The notes beneath the pieces were generated by a model. The model made no database searches. It worked only from the letters and a program-made list of their open reading frames with translations, and had not been told where the DNA came from. Source: Protula sp. h YS-2021 (Eukaryota > Annelida > Polychaeta > Sabellida > Serpulidae). Taken from it: DNA of 64,000 bases. The DNA lies in the NCBI GenBank assembly GCA_949752745.1, contig OX457030.1, forward strand, positions 73,364,686-73,428,685, written 5' to 3'. Shown here piece after piece: positions 26,032 to 35,439 of this stretch. Every line of letters starts with the position of its first letter. The stretch's first letter is position 1. The position numbers and the translations under genes were made by a program.

Positions 26032-26610
26032 ATGAAACATACTTTGAAAATGGTCCTCATTCCTGAATATGAATATAAAATGTTGTTAGAAACAAAGGGA
26101 AAAGATGGTGGAATAAAAACGAAAGTGAATAAACTTTTACGCAGGAAACAAACTAGTGAAAAGGCAATGGAAATGTCTCAACTTCTTGGTCGTCATTTAC
26201 GAACAATTCAGTCACAGCAACGAAAGTCTGCAGCATCATGTAATGAAGAAAAGTAAGAAAAGTCGCAACAATTTCTAAACCATTTATCAGGGAAAATTAA
26301 CACAACGTCTGGCAGAACTTAAGAAACATGGTACGAGATGGTCAAATAAAAATGAACTTGTATTCAAAACTGGAGATGTCATTGAAAATTCCAACATTAT
26401 TGATTTGGTGAAAGAAGCATTGGTTGCTACAAGACGAAAAGAATGACGAGAACCACCACATGGTTGGAAGCAGTTTATTTAGGAAATTGTAGACGCTAAT
26501 ATTCCAAAAACTGTTTTTGGCAAAAAGACAACTCGTGACGATATTACAAAAGAGATAAAACAGCTTCAACAAGGGCTGCTTTCCAGAAGGATGGGAAACT
26601 TTTTAACATA
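26032..26610 (+). pseudogene. Conserved Polinton protein of unknown function
   Basis: A frame of 74 codons begins MKHTLKMVLIPEYEY, a start typical of a small conserved Polinton ORF found between ATPase and capsid genes. It continues after a stop and frameshift as LVFKTGDVIENSNIIDLVKE, then PHGWKQFI and DDITKEIKQLQQGLLSR to about 26,610. The charged helical N-terminus and the PxGW block match what I remember of this ORF. Its function is not known. Confidence 0.6.
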
Positions 26611-26775
26611 GTTTAACGATTATGTTGTTGTTGTAAAGAAAATGAAAATAAAGATAGTATTCCTGTAAAAATAAAGTGTGTAAGGGCTTGTTGTCAAGAA
26701 GAAGTAGTAGACAGCAATGTAAATCATGTAGACAGTGTGGATGACGTGAGCCGGACTTGAAGTAATGTAACATCC

Positions 26776-27466
26776 ATGTAACAACAAGTGATTAAAAAAG
26801 CTTCTAATTATCAAATTCGTTTACCTCGTACATTATATTTGAAAGAAAAATATGAATTGGCCTTAGCTGAAATTCAATACCCACACACATGGATGACAAT
26901 GAGGCCAGGAAAAGACTATGCTCTTCATTATCGATCATCATTAGATGCATTTTATTAAGTGACCATTCCATATGGTTGCTACAGATCTATACCTGATATA
27001 TGCAGTGCAATAAATGAAGAATTACAAAAATCGATTAATGCAACCCGTATTCGGTTAAAGTATGATAAGTTTAGTGGAAGAGTTTTTCTTATTTTGAGAA
27101 ATAATTATGATATTGTCTTTTCTACTGGATTAGCTGAGATTTTAGGATTTCTACCAGATAAATAGTATAAAGAATCTGGTCCTGCTGCACATCAAACAGA
27201 TGTAAAACATGGATTTTATACATTTTATGTGTACTGCAGTATTTGCGAACCGCAAGCAGTCGGCGATTATTATGTTCCTTTACTACGCACTGTTCCCATT
27301 AAAGGTGATGATGATGATATTATTATGAAAACTTATGAAGAACTTCATTACGTCTCTGTCAACACGTCAAAATGTGATATGATATAAATGAATATTAAGG
27401 ATGGCACATGTCATAATGTTTCATTTGAAACCGGGAAAGTCATATGTAAACTTAATTTTCGACAAA
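26776..27466 (+). pseudogene. Polinton minor capsid (penton-like) protein
   Basis: One frame can be followed for about 225 codons with no frameshift but with in-frame stops at about codon 2, after RSSLDAFY (26,956), after GFLPDK (27,163) and after SKCDMI (27,385). Recognisable blocks are LPRTLYLKEKYELALAEI, then PYGCYRSIPDICSAINEEL and YVYCSICEPQAVGDYYVPLL. They fit the single-jelly-roll minor capsid protein of Polintons. It lies between the conserved unknown ORF and the PX-like gene, the usual neighbourhood. In the family it forms capsid vertices. Confidence 0.75.
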
Positions 27467-27527
27467 ATTAGTTATGAAAGCATAAACACACGATCAATCT
27501 GCACACCGCAACTATTTTCTTTGTCAA

Positions 27528-27836
27528 GTGGACAGGGATTTGCCAGGATTCAAAGGAGCGCGAATGCAATATGGCGATGTTATTGGTTCAATACTGGCCT
27601 CATTGGCTCGTAGAGCTGTTCCACTGCTTAAGGGAGGAGCTAAAATCATTGCACCACATCTTAAAAAGACTGCGAAAGATGTCGCGAAAGATGTTAGGAG
27701 CCGAGTAGCCCAACATATGGTGGGCGATGTGTTAGGAGGACAAACATGCAACCGACAACACATGTCAGAAGGCGGGATAACTTCAACAAAACATAAGAAA
27801 GATATCTTCTTAACAAAAAATGTCTTTAATTCATGA
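27528..27836 (+). CDS. PX-like small basic capsid-associated protein
   Basis: The open frame reads RDLPGFKGARMQYGDVIGSI, then a hydrophobic/basic helix ARRAVPLLKGGAKIIAPHLK, then a Lys/Arg-rich helix KKTAKDVAKDVRSRVAQHM. This layout matches the short PX-type protein of Polintons, compared in the literature with adenoviral core or membrane-active peptides. The true start probably lies upstream in another frame, since similarity appears to begin before the first in-frame start. The 3' end overlaps the start of the major capsid frame at 27,820 by 17 bases. Confidence 0.6.
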   Translation: MDRDLPGFKGARMQYGDVIGSILASLARRAVPLLKGGAKIIAPHLKKTAKDVAKDVRSRVAQHMVGDVLGGQTCNRQHMSEGGITSTKHKKDIFLTKNVFNS

Positions 27837-29124
27837 CTATTCTTGTGAATGTAGTCTTTCTTCATTGGAATGGTTTCACACACCCCCACGCAAACTCCTG
27901 TAGAGAAAAGTTATAATGTAGACTATCAACCACTCATTATCATTAGAGACTATTGGTTCTAGCCGTCCCAATAGAATTTTATATTCCTGCGAGTCAGAAG
28001 AATATTTAGATTTAAGAACAGTAAGCTTCATATTGTATTCCTGGTTGTAAAGGGTAATGGCACAACCTGTGGTACAGATGATAAGATGCATCAGTGATTT
28101 GTTAAATGGGTCCAATATTGAATTATTTCTAAATGATCGATTGATTTTACCTAGTAATAATACCCATGGGTATATCAGCATCATTTATTACCTCATTCTT
28201 GACTCGGAAGAAAGTCTCAATAGTGAGTGCTCTATCCGTGTCGTGCATAAAGATGCTGCTGGATCATTGAATGCTCATGCGGTGAAAAGACTTAATCATG
28301 AAAAGTATGTGACAGGTTTTCATGTAAATGCTGAAGGTGGTGAAATACCTGAAGCAGGAAATAATGGTTTACATAATCCGGATTTCTATACGCGTCAAGA
28401 GCTCCCAATGGCATCAGTATGAAATTGCGATTACATAGATAAACAGATGGATATGAATTAATGACCGGAAATTATACCTTTAAGGTAGAAGGGACAGATT
28501 CTTTTTTAACCATTCGCAAAGTGAGGGCTAGTCCAGGTATTCATTTAGGACATACAGATTCATTGATGAAAACTCCTGCCAAGTTTCGTTTTACCAGGAA
28601 AGAATGTAAAATTTTGTTCATTCCCGCTGGATTTCAATCTTTTTTTAAACATCTTTTAACATCTTTTTAGGACAAATACCAAAATTTATTGTCATTGAAA
28701 TGGTTCATAATGAATCCTTTGTTGGATCAGTGTTGATAAATCCATATAATTTTGAAATTATATGCAGCTTTACACTGATGGTGAACCAATCCTGTCCAAA
28801 TCTCTCAAGCTTAGCATTAATCGGGACAAATATCTTAACGCATTTGAAACTCTTTACAAATCTTTTGATAAATTGAATGGTGAGAAAAGTTCCATTATAA
28901 AACGGGAAGATTGGCCTGGATGTTATGCTTTAGTTTATGTCGACTTAGCACCTGATTATGATGGTAATGATCATTACATCCTTATCAAGCATGGAAACCT
29001 GCGGCTAGAGATGAATTTTGCTGGTGCTTTGTAAAATGCAGTCAATGTCATAGTCTATGCTGAATTTGACAACATCATTGAAATAAGTGCGAATCGTAGT
29101 ATTCAATTCCACTACCAGCCATGA
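27820..29124 (+). pseudogene. Polinton major capsid protein (double jelly roll)
   Basis: The ATG at 27,820 begins MSLIHDYSCECSLSSLEWF, a typical start for this capsid protein. Similarity then crosses several frames: SRPIEFYIPASQKN (about 27,960), a segment from 28,057 to 28,420 that includes NDRLILPSNN, and GNYTFKVEGTDSFLTIRKV with HLGHTDSLMKTPAKFRFTRK (28,461-28,610). The second jelly roll runs from about 28,680 to 29,124, with DWPGCYALVYVDLAPDYDG and KHGNLRLEMNF, then after a TAA, VIVYAEFDNIIEI. At least four breaks make this a pseudogene. The last stop overlaps the protease ATG by four bases (ATGA). Confidence 0.82.
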
Positions 29125-29502
29125 ACACGAAGCAGATAGATGCCAAATTGACCCATGATGTCCTGACAAAAGATTTATTCCATGGAGTATTCCCTATGGA
29201 TCAGCTGCCAACATTACCGTAAGGAGCCTATGCTATCAACACAGACGATCATGACGAACCTGATGAACATTGGGTTGTCGTGTACTTTGACAAAGTGGAA
29301 TATTTTGACTCTTATGGACCTGCACCTATAGATAATCGTTTAGAAAAGTTTTAAAGTAATGACCATGTGTATAATTCCATACCATTACAACAGCCCATTT
29401 CCAATACTTGCGGTTTTTATTGTTGCTAGAGATCATAATATGTTTAATATTGTAGATGTATTGAGCAGAAGTGATGGTAGTTGTCAATCTCATGTATTAT
29501 AA
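29121..29502 (+). pseudogene. Adenain-like cysteine protease (PRO) of Polinton
   Basis: This is a capsid-maturation protease of the Ulp1/adenovirus protease fold. Catalytic landmarks are present: His in DEHWVVVYFDKVE, Asp in YFDSYGP and the nucleophile Cys in QQPISNTCGFYC. Three in-frame stops (about 29,219, 29,352 and 29,428) break a single reading frame. The tail ARDHNMFNIVDVLSRSDGS continues after the last stop in a shifted frame. The gene starts in the ATGA overlap with the major capsid frame and is followed at once by AATAAA. The order capsid then protease is usual for these elements. Confidence 0.82.
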
Positions 29503-29720
29503 ATAAAAACAAGACAGTTGCATACAAGTTCCTTTTTAATGTGTTACAAAAACATTTTACATTCTTTTTATTCAACACATAACATGAGGAATTATTTACA
29601 TTTCAAAAAAATTCTTAACATAAACAATTATTATTTTTATTCCAACTCCACAACATAAACAATTATTTTTTCCAACACCTATTTTACAAAGACATTCAAT
29701 ACATTAATAAATGACCCGGG
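29503..29720. other. Convergent 3' region of the Polinton
   Basis: AT-rich sequence between the plus-strand and minus-strand gene sets. A polyadenylation-type AATAAA at 29,501-29,506 overlaps the protease stop. Two copies of a phrase close to aacataaacaattatt are seen near 29,620 and 29,655. No gene is visible. Confidence 0.55.
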
Positions 29721-29754
29721 ATGTGTCAGCTCACCGGACTTTCAAGTCCTCTTT

Positions 29755-30115
29755 GAATTCAAGCGTCAAGTTCTTTCAAATCCAATGCTTGCAACAGAGC
29801 GCACCATTCCACTGTGTTCAGGGTGCTGTATTTGTAGTATTCTGTAAGATCGTAATACTGGCGGAATTGTACGAACACACTTACGCAGTTCTCAATCACA
29901 TGCACTTCTAAATCATCTGAGAGTATAAGCAGAAAGCCAGGTATCCTCAGCTCCTGTAGATTATCCTTCAATTCGGATTGTGCTCAGGCGATAATATGAT
30001 ATACTTTGCAAAATGTCTTAGCACAATGTCATCACATGCGTTTCTCAGATAGGAGAAGTGAACTGTAATGAGTTCATAGTTCGATAAAAAGTCTTCCATC
30101 TCGTTCAACAGTCAG
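29755..30115 (-). pseudogene. Unrecognised Polinton minus-strand protein
   Basis: From right to left the readable protein begins MEDFLSNYELITVHFSYLRN and CDDIVLRHFAKYIILSPEHN (30,100-29,975). After a stop and frameshift it continues as MKDNLQELRIPGFLLILSDD and LEVHVIENCVSVFVQF, ending LQALDLKELDA at 29,759. The frame shift is near 29,970. Composition is that of a compact soluble protein. It is encoded with PolB and the PC4-like gene in the minus-strand cluster. I cannot assign a function. Confidence 0.5.
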
Positions 30116-30152
30116 ACACACCAACTATAAGCAATCTCCTTGCCTTTGTAGC

Positions 30153-30505
30153 CTTTTATCCACTACTTTTAACATGCTTCTTCAACATTTTCCCTTCAGG
30201 CACTGTCGGCAAAATACCATTTTTCGTAGGACGGTTGCTTCCAGACCCTTCATCTCTGAGGTACTTGCGAATGTTCACCATTCCTTCATTGCTTTGTTTC
30301 ATAATGTTAAAGTACTTTCCTTTTCCTAGAGAAAGCATCCTTCCCAAGACTGTGATGGTGGTGGAGACGTCGTCTCCACTTTCAATTTCTTGGTGGTGGA
30401 GTTGGTGGAAATTTTGACTTTTAAGTTCTTGACTGTATCCGCAAGAGTATCCATATCAGTTGCAGATCTCTTACGATTTCCAAATTCAATGTTAACGCTT
30501 CAGTG
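30153..30505 (-). pseudogene. PC4-like ssDNA-binding protein, frameshifted
   Basis: Read leftward, a charged N-terminal region (FGNRKRSATDMDTLADTVKN, then KKLKVE) lies at about 30,485-30,360. After a one-frame shift comes LGKGKYFNIMKQSNEGMVNI, then RKYLRDEG and PTKNGILPTVPEGKMLKKHV, ending at a TAG. The pattern I-x-K-Y-x-x-D-x-x-G ... PTKxGI-L ... W/G-K-x-L is that of the transcriptional coactivator PC4/Sub1 domain, which binds single-stranded DNA. PC4-like proteins occur in some large DNA viruses and virus-like transposons. The match is by eye. Confidence 0.55.
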
Positions 30506-30547
30506 TTAACACCTCAAATAACTCTTACGTTGGAGGACCTCCCCTTT

Positions 30548-31088
30548 TTATACCACAGCCTTGTAATGTCCATGCGCTAAGGTGGAATAGCCATCATTCA
30601 GCACGTAGCGCTTGTCGTCATATGGTTAGAGGGCTGCTTTCTTCAACGTCTCCGAGAAAAGCTGGTGGTCATGACTTCGAATAATGTATCCTGTAGGTAT
30701 CATGTAAATTTGATTGAGCAAACTGTCTCTATGTTGCACATGTTTAATGCGTCTTTGACAACCTCGAGTGATGCCTTTGGCCGTATGTTTTTCTTTCCCA
30801 CCATACATTAAACTACATTTTTTTTCTGAGTCCAACCAACTCTTTAATGTGGATTCCTGCCGTCTCATCCTTTATTTTTACTTTAGAATGCAGGAAATGA
30901 TCTGACGGATGGTCACTTGTGTCAAACAAGGCAGCATCTTGCTTCATATCCTTGTAGATATCTTCAGTTTCTATGTCATAACATAGACTTTCGCTGTCGC
31001 CGAACAACAACTTGGCATTGGGATACTTGGCCATGATGTAATCGTAGTGGAAGTCAAACAGAGGTTTTCTTACTAAAAATCTACAATG
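30548..31088 (-). pseudogene. Family B DNA polymerase (PolB), C-terminal fragment
   Basis: Protein-primed PolB copies Polinton DNA. Read leftward from 31,088 the fragment has KPLFDFHYDYIMAKYPN, then motif C as LLFGDSESLCYDIETEDIY where the family has DTDS, and then the palm/thumb blocks. Those blocks are ALFDTSDHPSDHFLHSKVK, KIKDETAGIHIKELVGLRKK, KEKHTAKGITRGCQRR and, after a TAA, PYDDKRYVLNDGYSTLAHGH. The second catalytic Asp of motif C is Glu. A frameshift lies near 30,820. The exonuclease, TPR and N-terminal palm are absent; sequence to the right of 31,088 is unrelated. It is a truncated pseudogene. Confidence 0.85.
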
Positions 31089-31903
31089 TTTATTTGTCTT
31101 TTTGAGTGCTACTGCTTAAGGACTGATAGTTATAGGAAATATATTTTCTACAATGCTTTGCCTGATTTTGTTACATTGTGAGGTGTAGTTTGAAGCTCTG
31201 TTGCAAATATTCTGCACGTTAGGACCAGGCTGGGGAGGGATAGTTACCATGGCATCTCATACTCAGTACAACATGGAATTCATCAGGTGAGTGCGTGAGA
31301 CTATTGCGACTATAAGATCAAGGTTCAGGACTCATGATCAGGGTTAAAAATAGACAGTCGGTGTTATTACGTTTAGCTCAAATGCCCAGGGAAGAAAACT
31401 TTGAGAGAAGATGGGAATGTTGTATGATAGTCTTATGTATGATAACACTTTTCGGTTTGGATCCCTTCTTCTACAATCATTGAATAAAATAAAAGCAAAA
31501 ATGAAACCATTAATTAAGTTCATGAAGCAAAATTGATCCTCACCCTTGTATTTTCATTTAATCAATTCACTTTATATTATCATTAGGAACGGTATTGTTG
31601 TCACTGACTTGTTGTCTGATGAGTTTTTACGTTGGCTTTGGGACGTTTACTATGCTTGACTTTTTAGCACATGAGAGCGGACTTAGCGTGCAAGATGTAG
31701 CAAGATGAAGTCAATCCTTTTATAAGTATAGCTATGCCTCCTTTTGTCAACAAATTAATGAAATCATAATCATTTATCAAATAAAACGAGTAAAAATATT
31801 CTAATGTCACCAAATACTAAATATTATATCAAAAAGCACTAATGTGAACTTGCAGTTAATGTGCATTAATCAAATTGAATCATTTTCGTATTATCTACTT
31901 CAG
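31089..31903. other. Non-coding stretch between Polinton relic and SLC6 exons
   Basis: There is no recognisable exon, transposon end or RNA gene. It should contain either the intron before the first visible SLC6 exon or the lost right end of the Polinton. I could not see a Polinton terminal repeat. Confidence 0.5.
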
Positions 31904-34702
31904 GTCCAGGCTTGGCTTTTATAGCCTATCCAGAGGCAATATCCCGCAAGCCTCTCGCTCCTCTCTGGTCTGTCGTCTTGTTCTTCATGTTTTTCAATGT
32001 ATCTCTTGAGACTCAGGTTTGTATAATTTGGCAATTATTTCACACATGGTTGCTCATGAGTTTCACCAGTAATCTCTATAACAACAAGACTGTTTTGTTT
32101 AGTATTTTATTTCACAACATAGTTTAAATACGTTCAATGCATACTAAAGCCATCAATTTTGTAAGAAAACTTACAAATAGTACTTTGCAACTTGTGAAAC
32201 ATGCTTATTAATAATTCTTTCTGCACAAGGTTTATTAATGAGACAAATGTTGCATTAATATTGTATTATATAACATAGAATTAAATACTTTCCATAGACT
32301 TTGTTTATTGATATGGTTGATAAATTAAAAGCAGTAGCATTTTAGTCGTCTTTTTCATTTTTCTTTACAACAAAACAATATTCAAACATGTTTCACCAGT
32401 TTGTAGCAGTCGAGCAGTTGGTAGAGTTTGTCATGCGGTATATGCACATATCACATATCTTAGGGTATGGACTGCATCTACAATTTGCTGCATATTATTT
32501 ATACTTGAATCTCTAATAGCAACAGGTGTAAGTGCAGCTAAGTATATATTTTTACTGTATGCAACTTACTAAGACTTTGATACTAATTATTTAAAGAAGC
32601 TTAAGTGAATTTTCTAATCACTTTAATAAAATTTGTATTGTTTTTCATGTTCAATTATTATCTGCAGCGAAAAGGTTTATTGCCATGCGCCTACCATCAC
32701 TACAAATAAGTTAGGATTTACTATTCAATAATTGAATCATAATTTTGTTTGGCTGCCTTGCTGTATTGCAACCTACGTGTATTTTTTAGGCAAAAATTTA
32801 CATTTTTCAAGCCATAGACTGGTATGTGATGTCATTCATTGCTATGATTGTCTGCTTGGTGGCATGTATTGCTATTATCTATCGCTATGGTAGCTACACT
32901 TCTTTACATAGTGTGTCCAATATCTGTAAATATCTGTATCTGTAAATAGTATGTCCAATATCTGTATAAATACCAATTTGCTATCCAAATTGCGTAAAAT
33001 AGGGGTTGTATAATGATCGTTACTCTTTATCTCATTGAAAAAATATTATTGGAAAAAGATGATTTAATGTATTTTATTGAAGCTTATACATCCGTGTGCA
33101 TAATACTACTTAATAAATATGTAATTGTAATAAACTTCATTTTATAGGAGTAATAATATTGTGATACATAGCAACTACATCTAGCATTGTTTTAGAATTA
33201 ATAAGATGTTATATTAATTTGAGGTTACAAGAAAGCTAGGAAAGACATGACAGATATTTGTACAACCATCACTGTGGTTGAGCATCAACTGGGCTATTGT
33301 TTCACCAATGTACTCTTAGTAAGTATTTTAGTGAAATGAATATTCCTTATATTATAAAGTTTCCAACTGATTTCAATAGTACATTAAAACAAAAATAGTT
33401 TTGAAAAAAAGTTTAAAAGCTTTGATACATATCACTTCAGTTTATGGGGATATACAGTGCCTATGCCAGGAATTTACGGGACGCGAATTTGCGCGTCAAT
33501 GTCGCAAAAAAATGGCTCGGGACGCAAAATAATTTGAGGCTTGCGTCTCACCTTTGAGGCTTTTTGCAGGGCTCGAAATTAACCATTTTTACCAAATTTC
33601 TTGGGGCTCGGCCGAAAATCCTTGGGCCTGGATAGATATAGGCTATATATTAGAAAAATGATAATATTCCCATAAGTGTAATTCAGTTTCCCGTGTTTGC
33701 GTTGCTATGCAAACTGGCCCTGGTTATTCCGGTTTCGTCTGTTCCATGAAAAAAGAAGATGTTTGGTTTAAAACGCAATAAAACAGAAACAGATTAAACC
33801 CTAAACTGTTGAACCGTTTAATGTTCATTAAACTGAAAGAACCAGTCATAGAACAATTTGATTTTCCCGACGCTGCCATATATTTTTTAACAATATGAAA
33901 AGTAGGTATGGTTAGATAAGAATTCATTGCTTTTAGAATTTTCTTGGTTTGGTAATAAAAGATAGTGCAACTGTACGCGCTACCTCTTACCCCCCACCCC
34001 CAAACACGGACCCTTTGTGCTTATTGAAATAAGATGACACAAACAAATCAGGGTGCAGGATGACACAAAATGGTTGACGCAAAAATATAAAAGCGTGGCG
34101 TCCCTGGGACGCAAAGATTTTGAAGTGGAAGTAAAACCCTGGTATGCTATTCCAGAGCCATACTATGCAGATTACAAGTATCCGCAGTGGGCTGTAGCAA
34201 TAGGTAGGTGTCTCCCGGTACTTGTCCTTCTTCCGGTACTAATAGGAATGATCATTCAATTCAGAAAACATTCTGGCTCTTACGTTGAAGTAAGCAGTAC
34301 GTTTGAATTTTATTCTTTTTTGAAAGAATGTATGAATTTACACGTTTTACGTAAGACTAACAGAAATTTTACAGAAATTTCTAGTGAGCATAAATTTTTA
34401 ATATAAATACACTTTGCATTTACTTCACCATACCCTACCATTTCACAACAATAGGCTTCTTATCAGCATACAATGAACTGGCAGCATTAATAGCTATACC
34501 TCTGTTAATTAGTTATGCAAAAAGATACAAATATTGCCACTCTCCGTCACCTTAACATGGATTGCTGAAAGTTTGAATTTTTTTTTCGTTGCAGAGACTA
34601 ATAAGATGCATGACAGCGACCAGGTACTGGATGTCACAGAACAGGAAATACGAGTCCACCTACATTGGGAAAGAAGAACGGAACATTCATAATTCTACAT
34701 AA
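31904..34702 (+). pseudogene. SLC6-type Na+/Cl- neurotransmitter transporter, 3' exons, disrupted
   Basis: Six exons give the C-terminal third of an SLC6 symporter. They are 31,904-32,016 (GPGLAFIAYPEAISRKPLAP, TM8), 32,400-32,527 (TM8-9), 32,790-32,889 (AKIYIFQAIDWYVMSF, TM10), 33,224-33,318, 33,441-33,466 joined to 34,148-34,289 (TM11-12, including DYKYPQWAVAIG) and 34,595-34,702 (RLIRCMTATRYW, tail, TAA). All junctions are AG/GT with matching phases (1,0,0,1,0,0). Two lesions are present. Exon 32,400-32,527 is 128 nt, one short of a multiple of three, with the frame lost near 32,462. The fifth exon is split by a 676-bp insertion. TM1-7 exons are not visible upstream. AATAAA lies at 34,707. 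Confidence 0.82.
33467..34142. mobile_element. 676-bp non-autonomous DNA transposon inside an SLC6 exon
   Basis: The insertion is flanked by a 5-bp direct repeat TATGC (33,462-33,466 and 34,143-34,147). Its ends form an imperfect inverted repeat: CAGG-AATTTAC at the left and, reversed, CCAGGGTTTTAC at the right. Internally both ends carry gggacgc/gcgtccc motifs. No transposase frame is seen. Removing it and one TATGC rejoins the SLC6 exon in frame, giving a 168-nt exon of 56 codons. Its superfamily is uncertain; the CAGGG termini recall hAT, but an 8-bp duplication is not seen. Confidence 0.7.
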
Positions 34703-34706
34703 TTGG

Positions 34707-34712
34707 AATAAA
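34707..34712 (+). promoter_or_regulatory. Polyadenylation signal AATAAA after SLC6 tail exon
   Basis: Canonical hexamer five bases after the stop codon, inside a short tandem duplication of ta-ataattggaataaaac, so a second AATAAA lies about 28 bp further on. Confidence 0.5.
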
Positions 34713-34969
34713 ACTCATCACTCTATATAATTGGAATAAAACAAGCTCTTCTTACAGCGACCTGTAGCGCAATTTTAAAAGTTTTTTTTTGTACAGTTGA
34801 AACAGTGTAATCAGTCTGCTTATACAATTAAGATATGTGTCAGTTTCACTTCAATAAGTCGCAATATTGAAAACAATTATTCTTTTATATGCATTAATCT
34901 TTAAGTTTAATGGGTAATATATATTCTCTGTAGCATTTGGTCAGTTTCAGAAACACCGAAACCATCACT

Positions 34970-35005
34970 CCGTCCCTCCCTCCCTCCATCTGCCCCTCCC
35001 TCCCT
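34970..35005. repeat. (CCCT)n-rich tract
   Basis: Pyrimidine tract of repeated ccctccct blocks just upstream of the BEL element insertion point. Confidence 0.7.
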
Positions 35006-35055
35006 TCACTCGAATTTTTTGTGACTGCCGCGAATAAATGATTTTGCATAAAAAC

Positions 35056-35383
35056 TGTAAGAAATGTCACTGCTTGAATTCAGTTCAGTATGTTTGTCAC
35101 GGGGTGAACATTATTCTCGTCCCCCCTCCCCTACACACACGTGCGTTTTGTAATTGAATGATACGTCGTGTTGTGTTCATTCGTCCGTGCTTAGCAATCG
35201 CCTGAGTATATAAACCGCGGTTTTCGCGCCATTCGGCATTCGGCCGCGGAAAGTCAATAATTTTGTACCTGTGCTATTTTACTGTTTGGTTCATGTTCAT
35301 GTTTAGCCGTTAAGAATTGGAAGAAAATAAACAGCGTTACAAAATGGATTGGCCGAATCATTTTTGGATTTTGATTCCTTACA
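35056..35383 (+). repeat. 5' LTR of BEL element
   Basis: TG...CA termini. It carries a TATA box (TATATAAA, 35,207-35,214) followed by a GC-rich initiator region and AATAAA at 35,326-35,331, placing R/U5 in the last 150 bp. It is nearly identical to the 3' copy. Confidence 0.95.
35207..35214 (+). promoter_or_regulatory. LTR TATA box
   Basis: TATATAAA in the 5' LTR, conserved at the same place in the 3' LTR. It is the likely core promoter of the retrotransposon. Confidence 0.7.
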
Positions 35384-35439
35384 TTTAGCACAAAATTATT
35401 TAAAATTCTAAATTATGGTGGCAGACTGAAAGCTGAAAA

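Larger units (their letters stand above)
21470..31090. mobile_element. Degraded Polinton/Maverick DNA transposon
   Basis: The block carries the hallmark set of a Polinton. The plus strand has a retroviral-type integrase with C-terminal chromodomain, a packaging ATPase, a minor capsid protein, a PX-like basic protein, a double-jelly-roll major capsid protein and an adenain-like cysteine protease. The minus strand has the end of a family B DNA polymerase. The two gene sets converge at about 29,500-29,700. Almost every gene carries stops or frameshifts, PolB is truncated at its N-terminal side, and I could not find terminal inverted repeats or a 6-bp target duplication. The element is therefore a relic. 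Both ends are uncertain; the left minus-strand frame may or may not belong to it. Confidence 0.88.

Noticed and set aside
34053..34406. A single 117-codon ORF taken as a gene
   Set aside because: It is a chance fusion of transposon end sequence, an SLC6 exon and the following intron.
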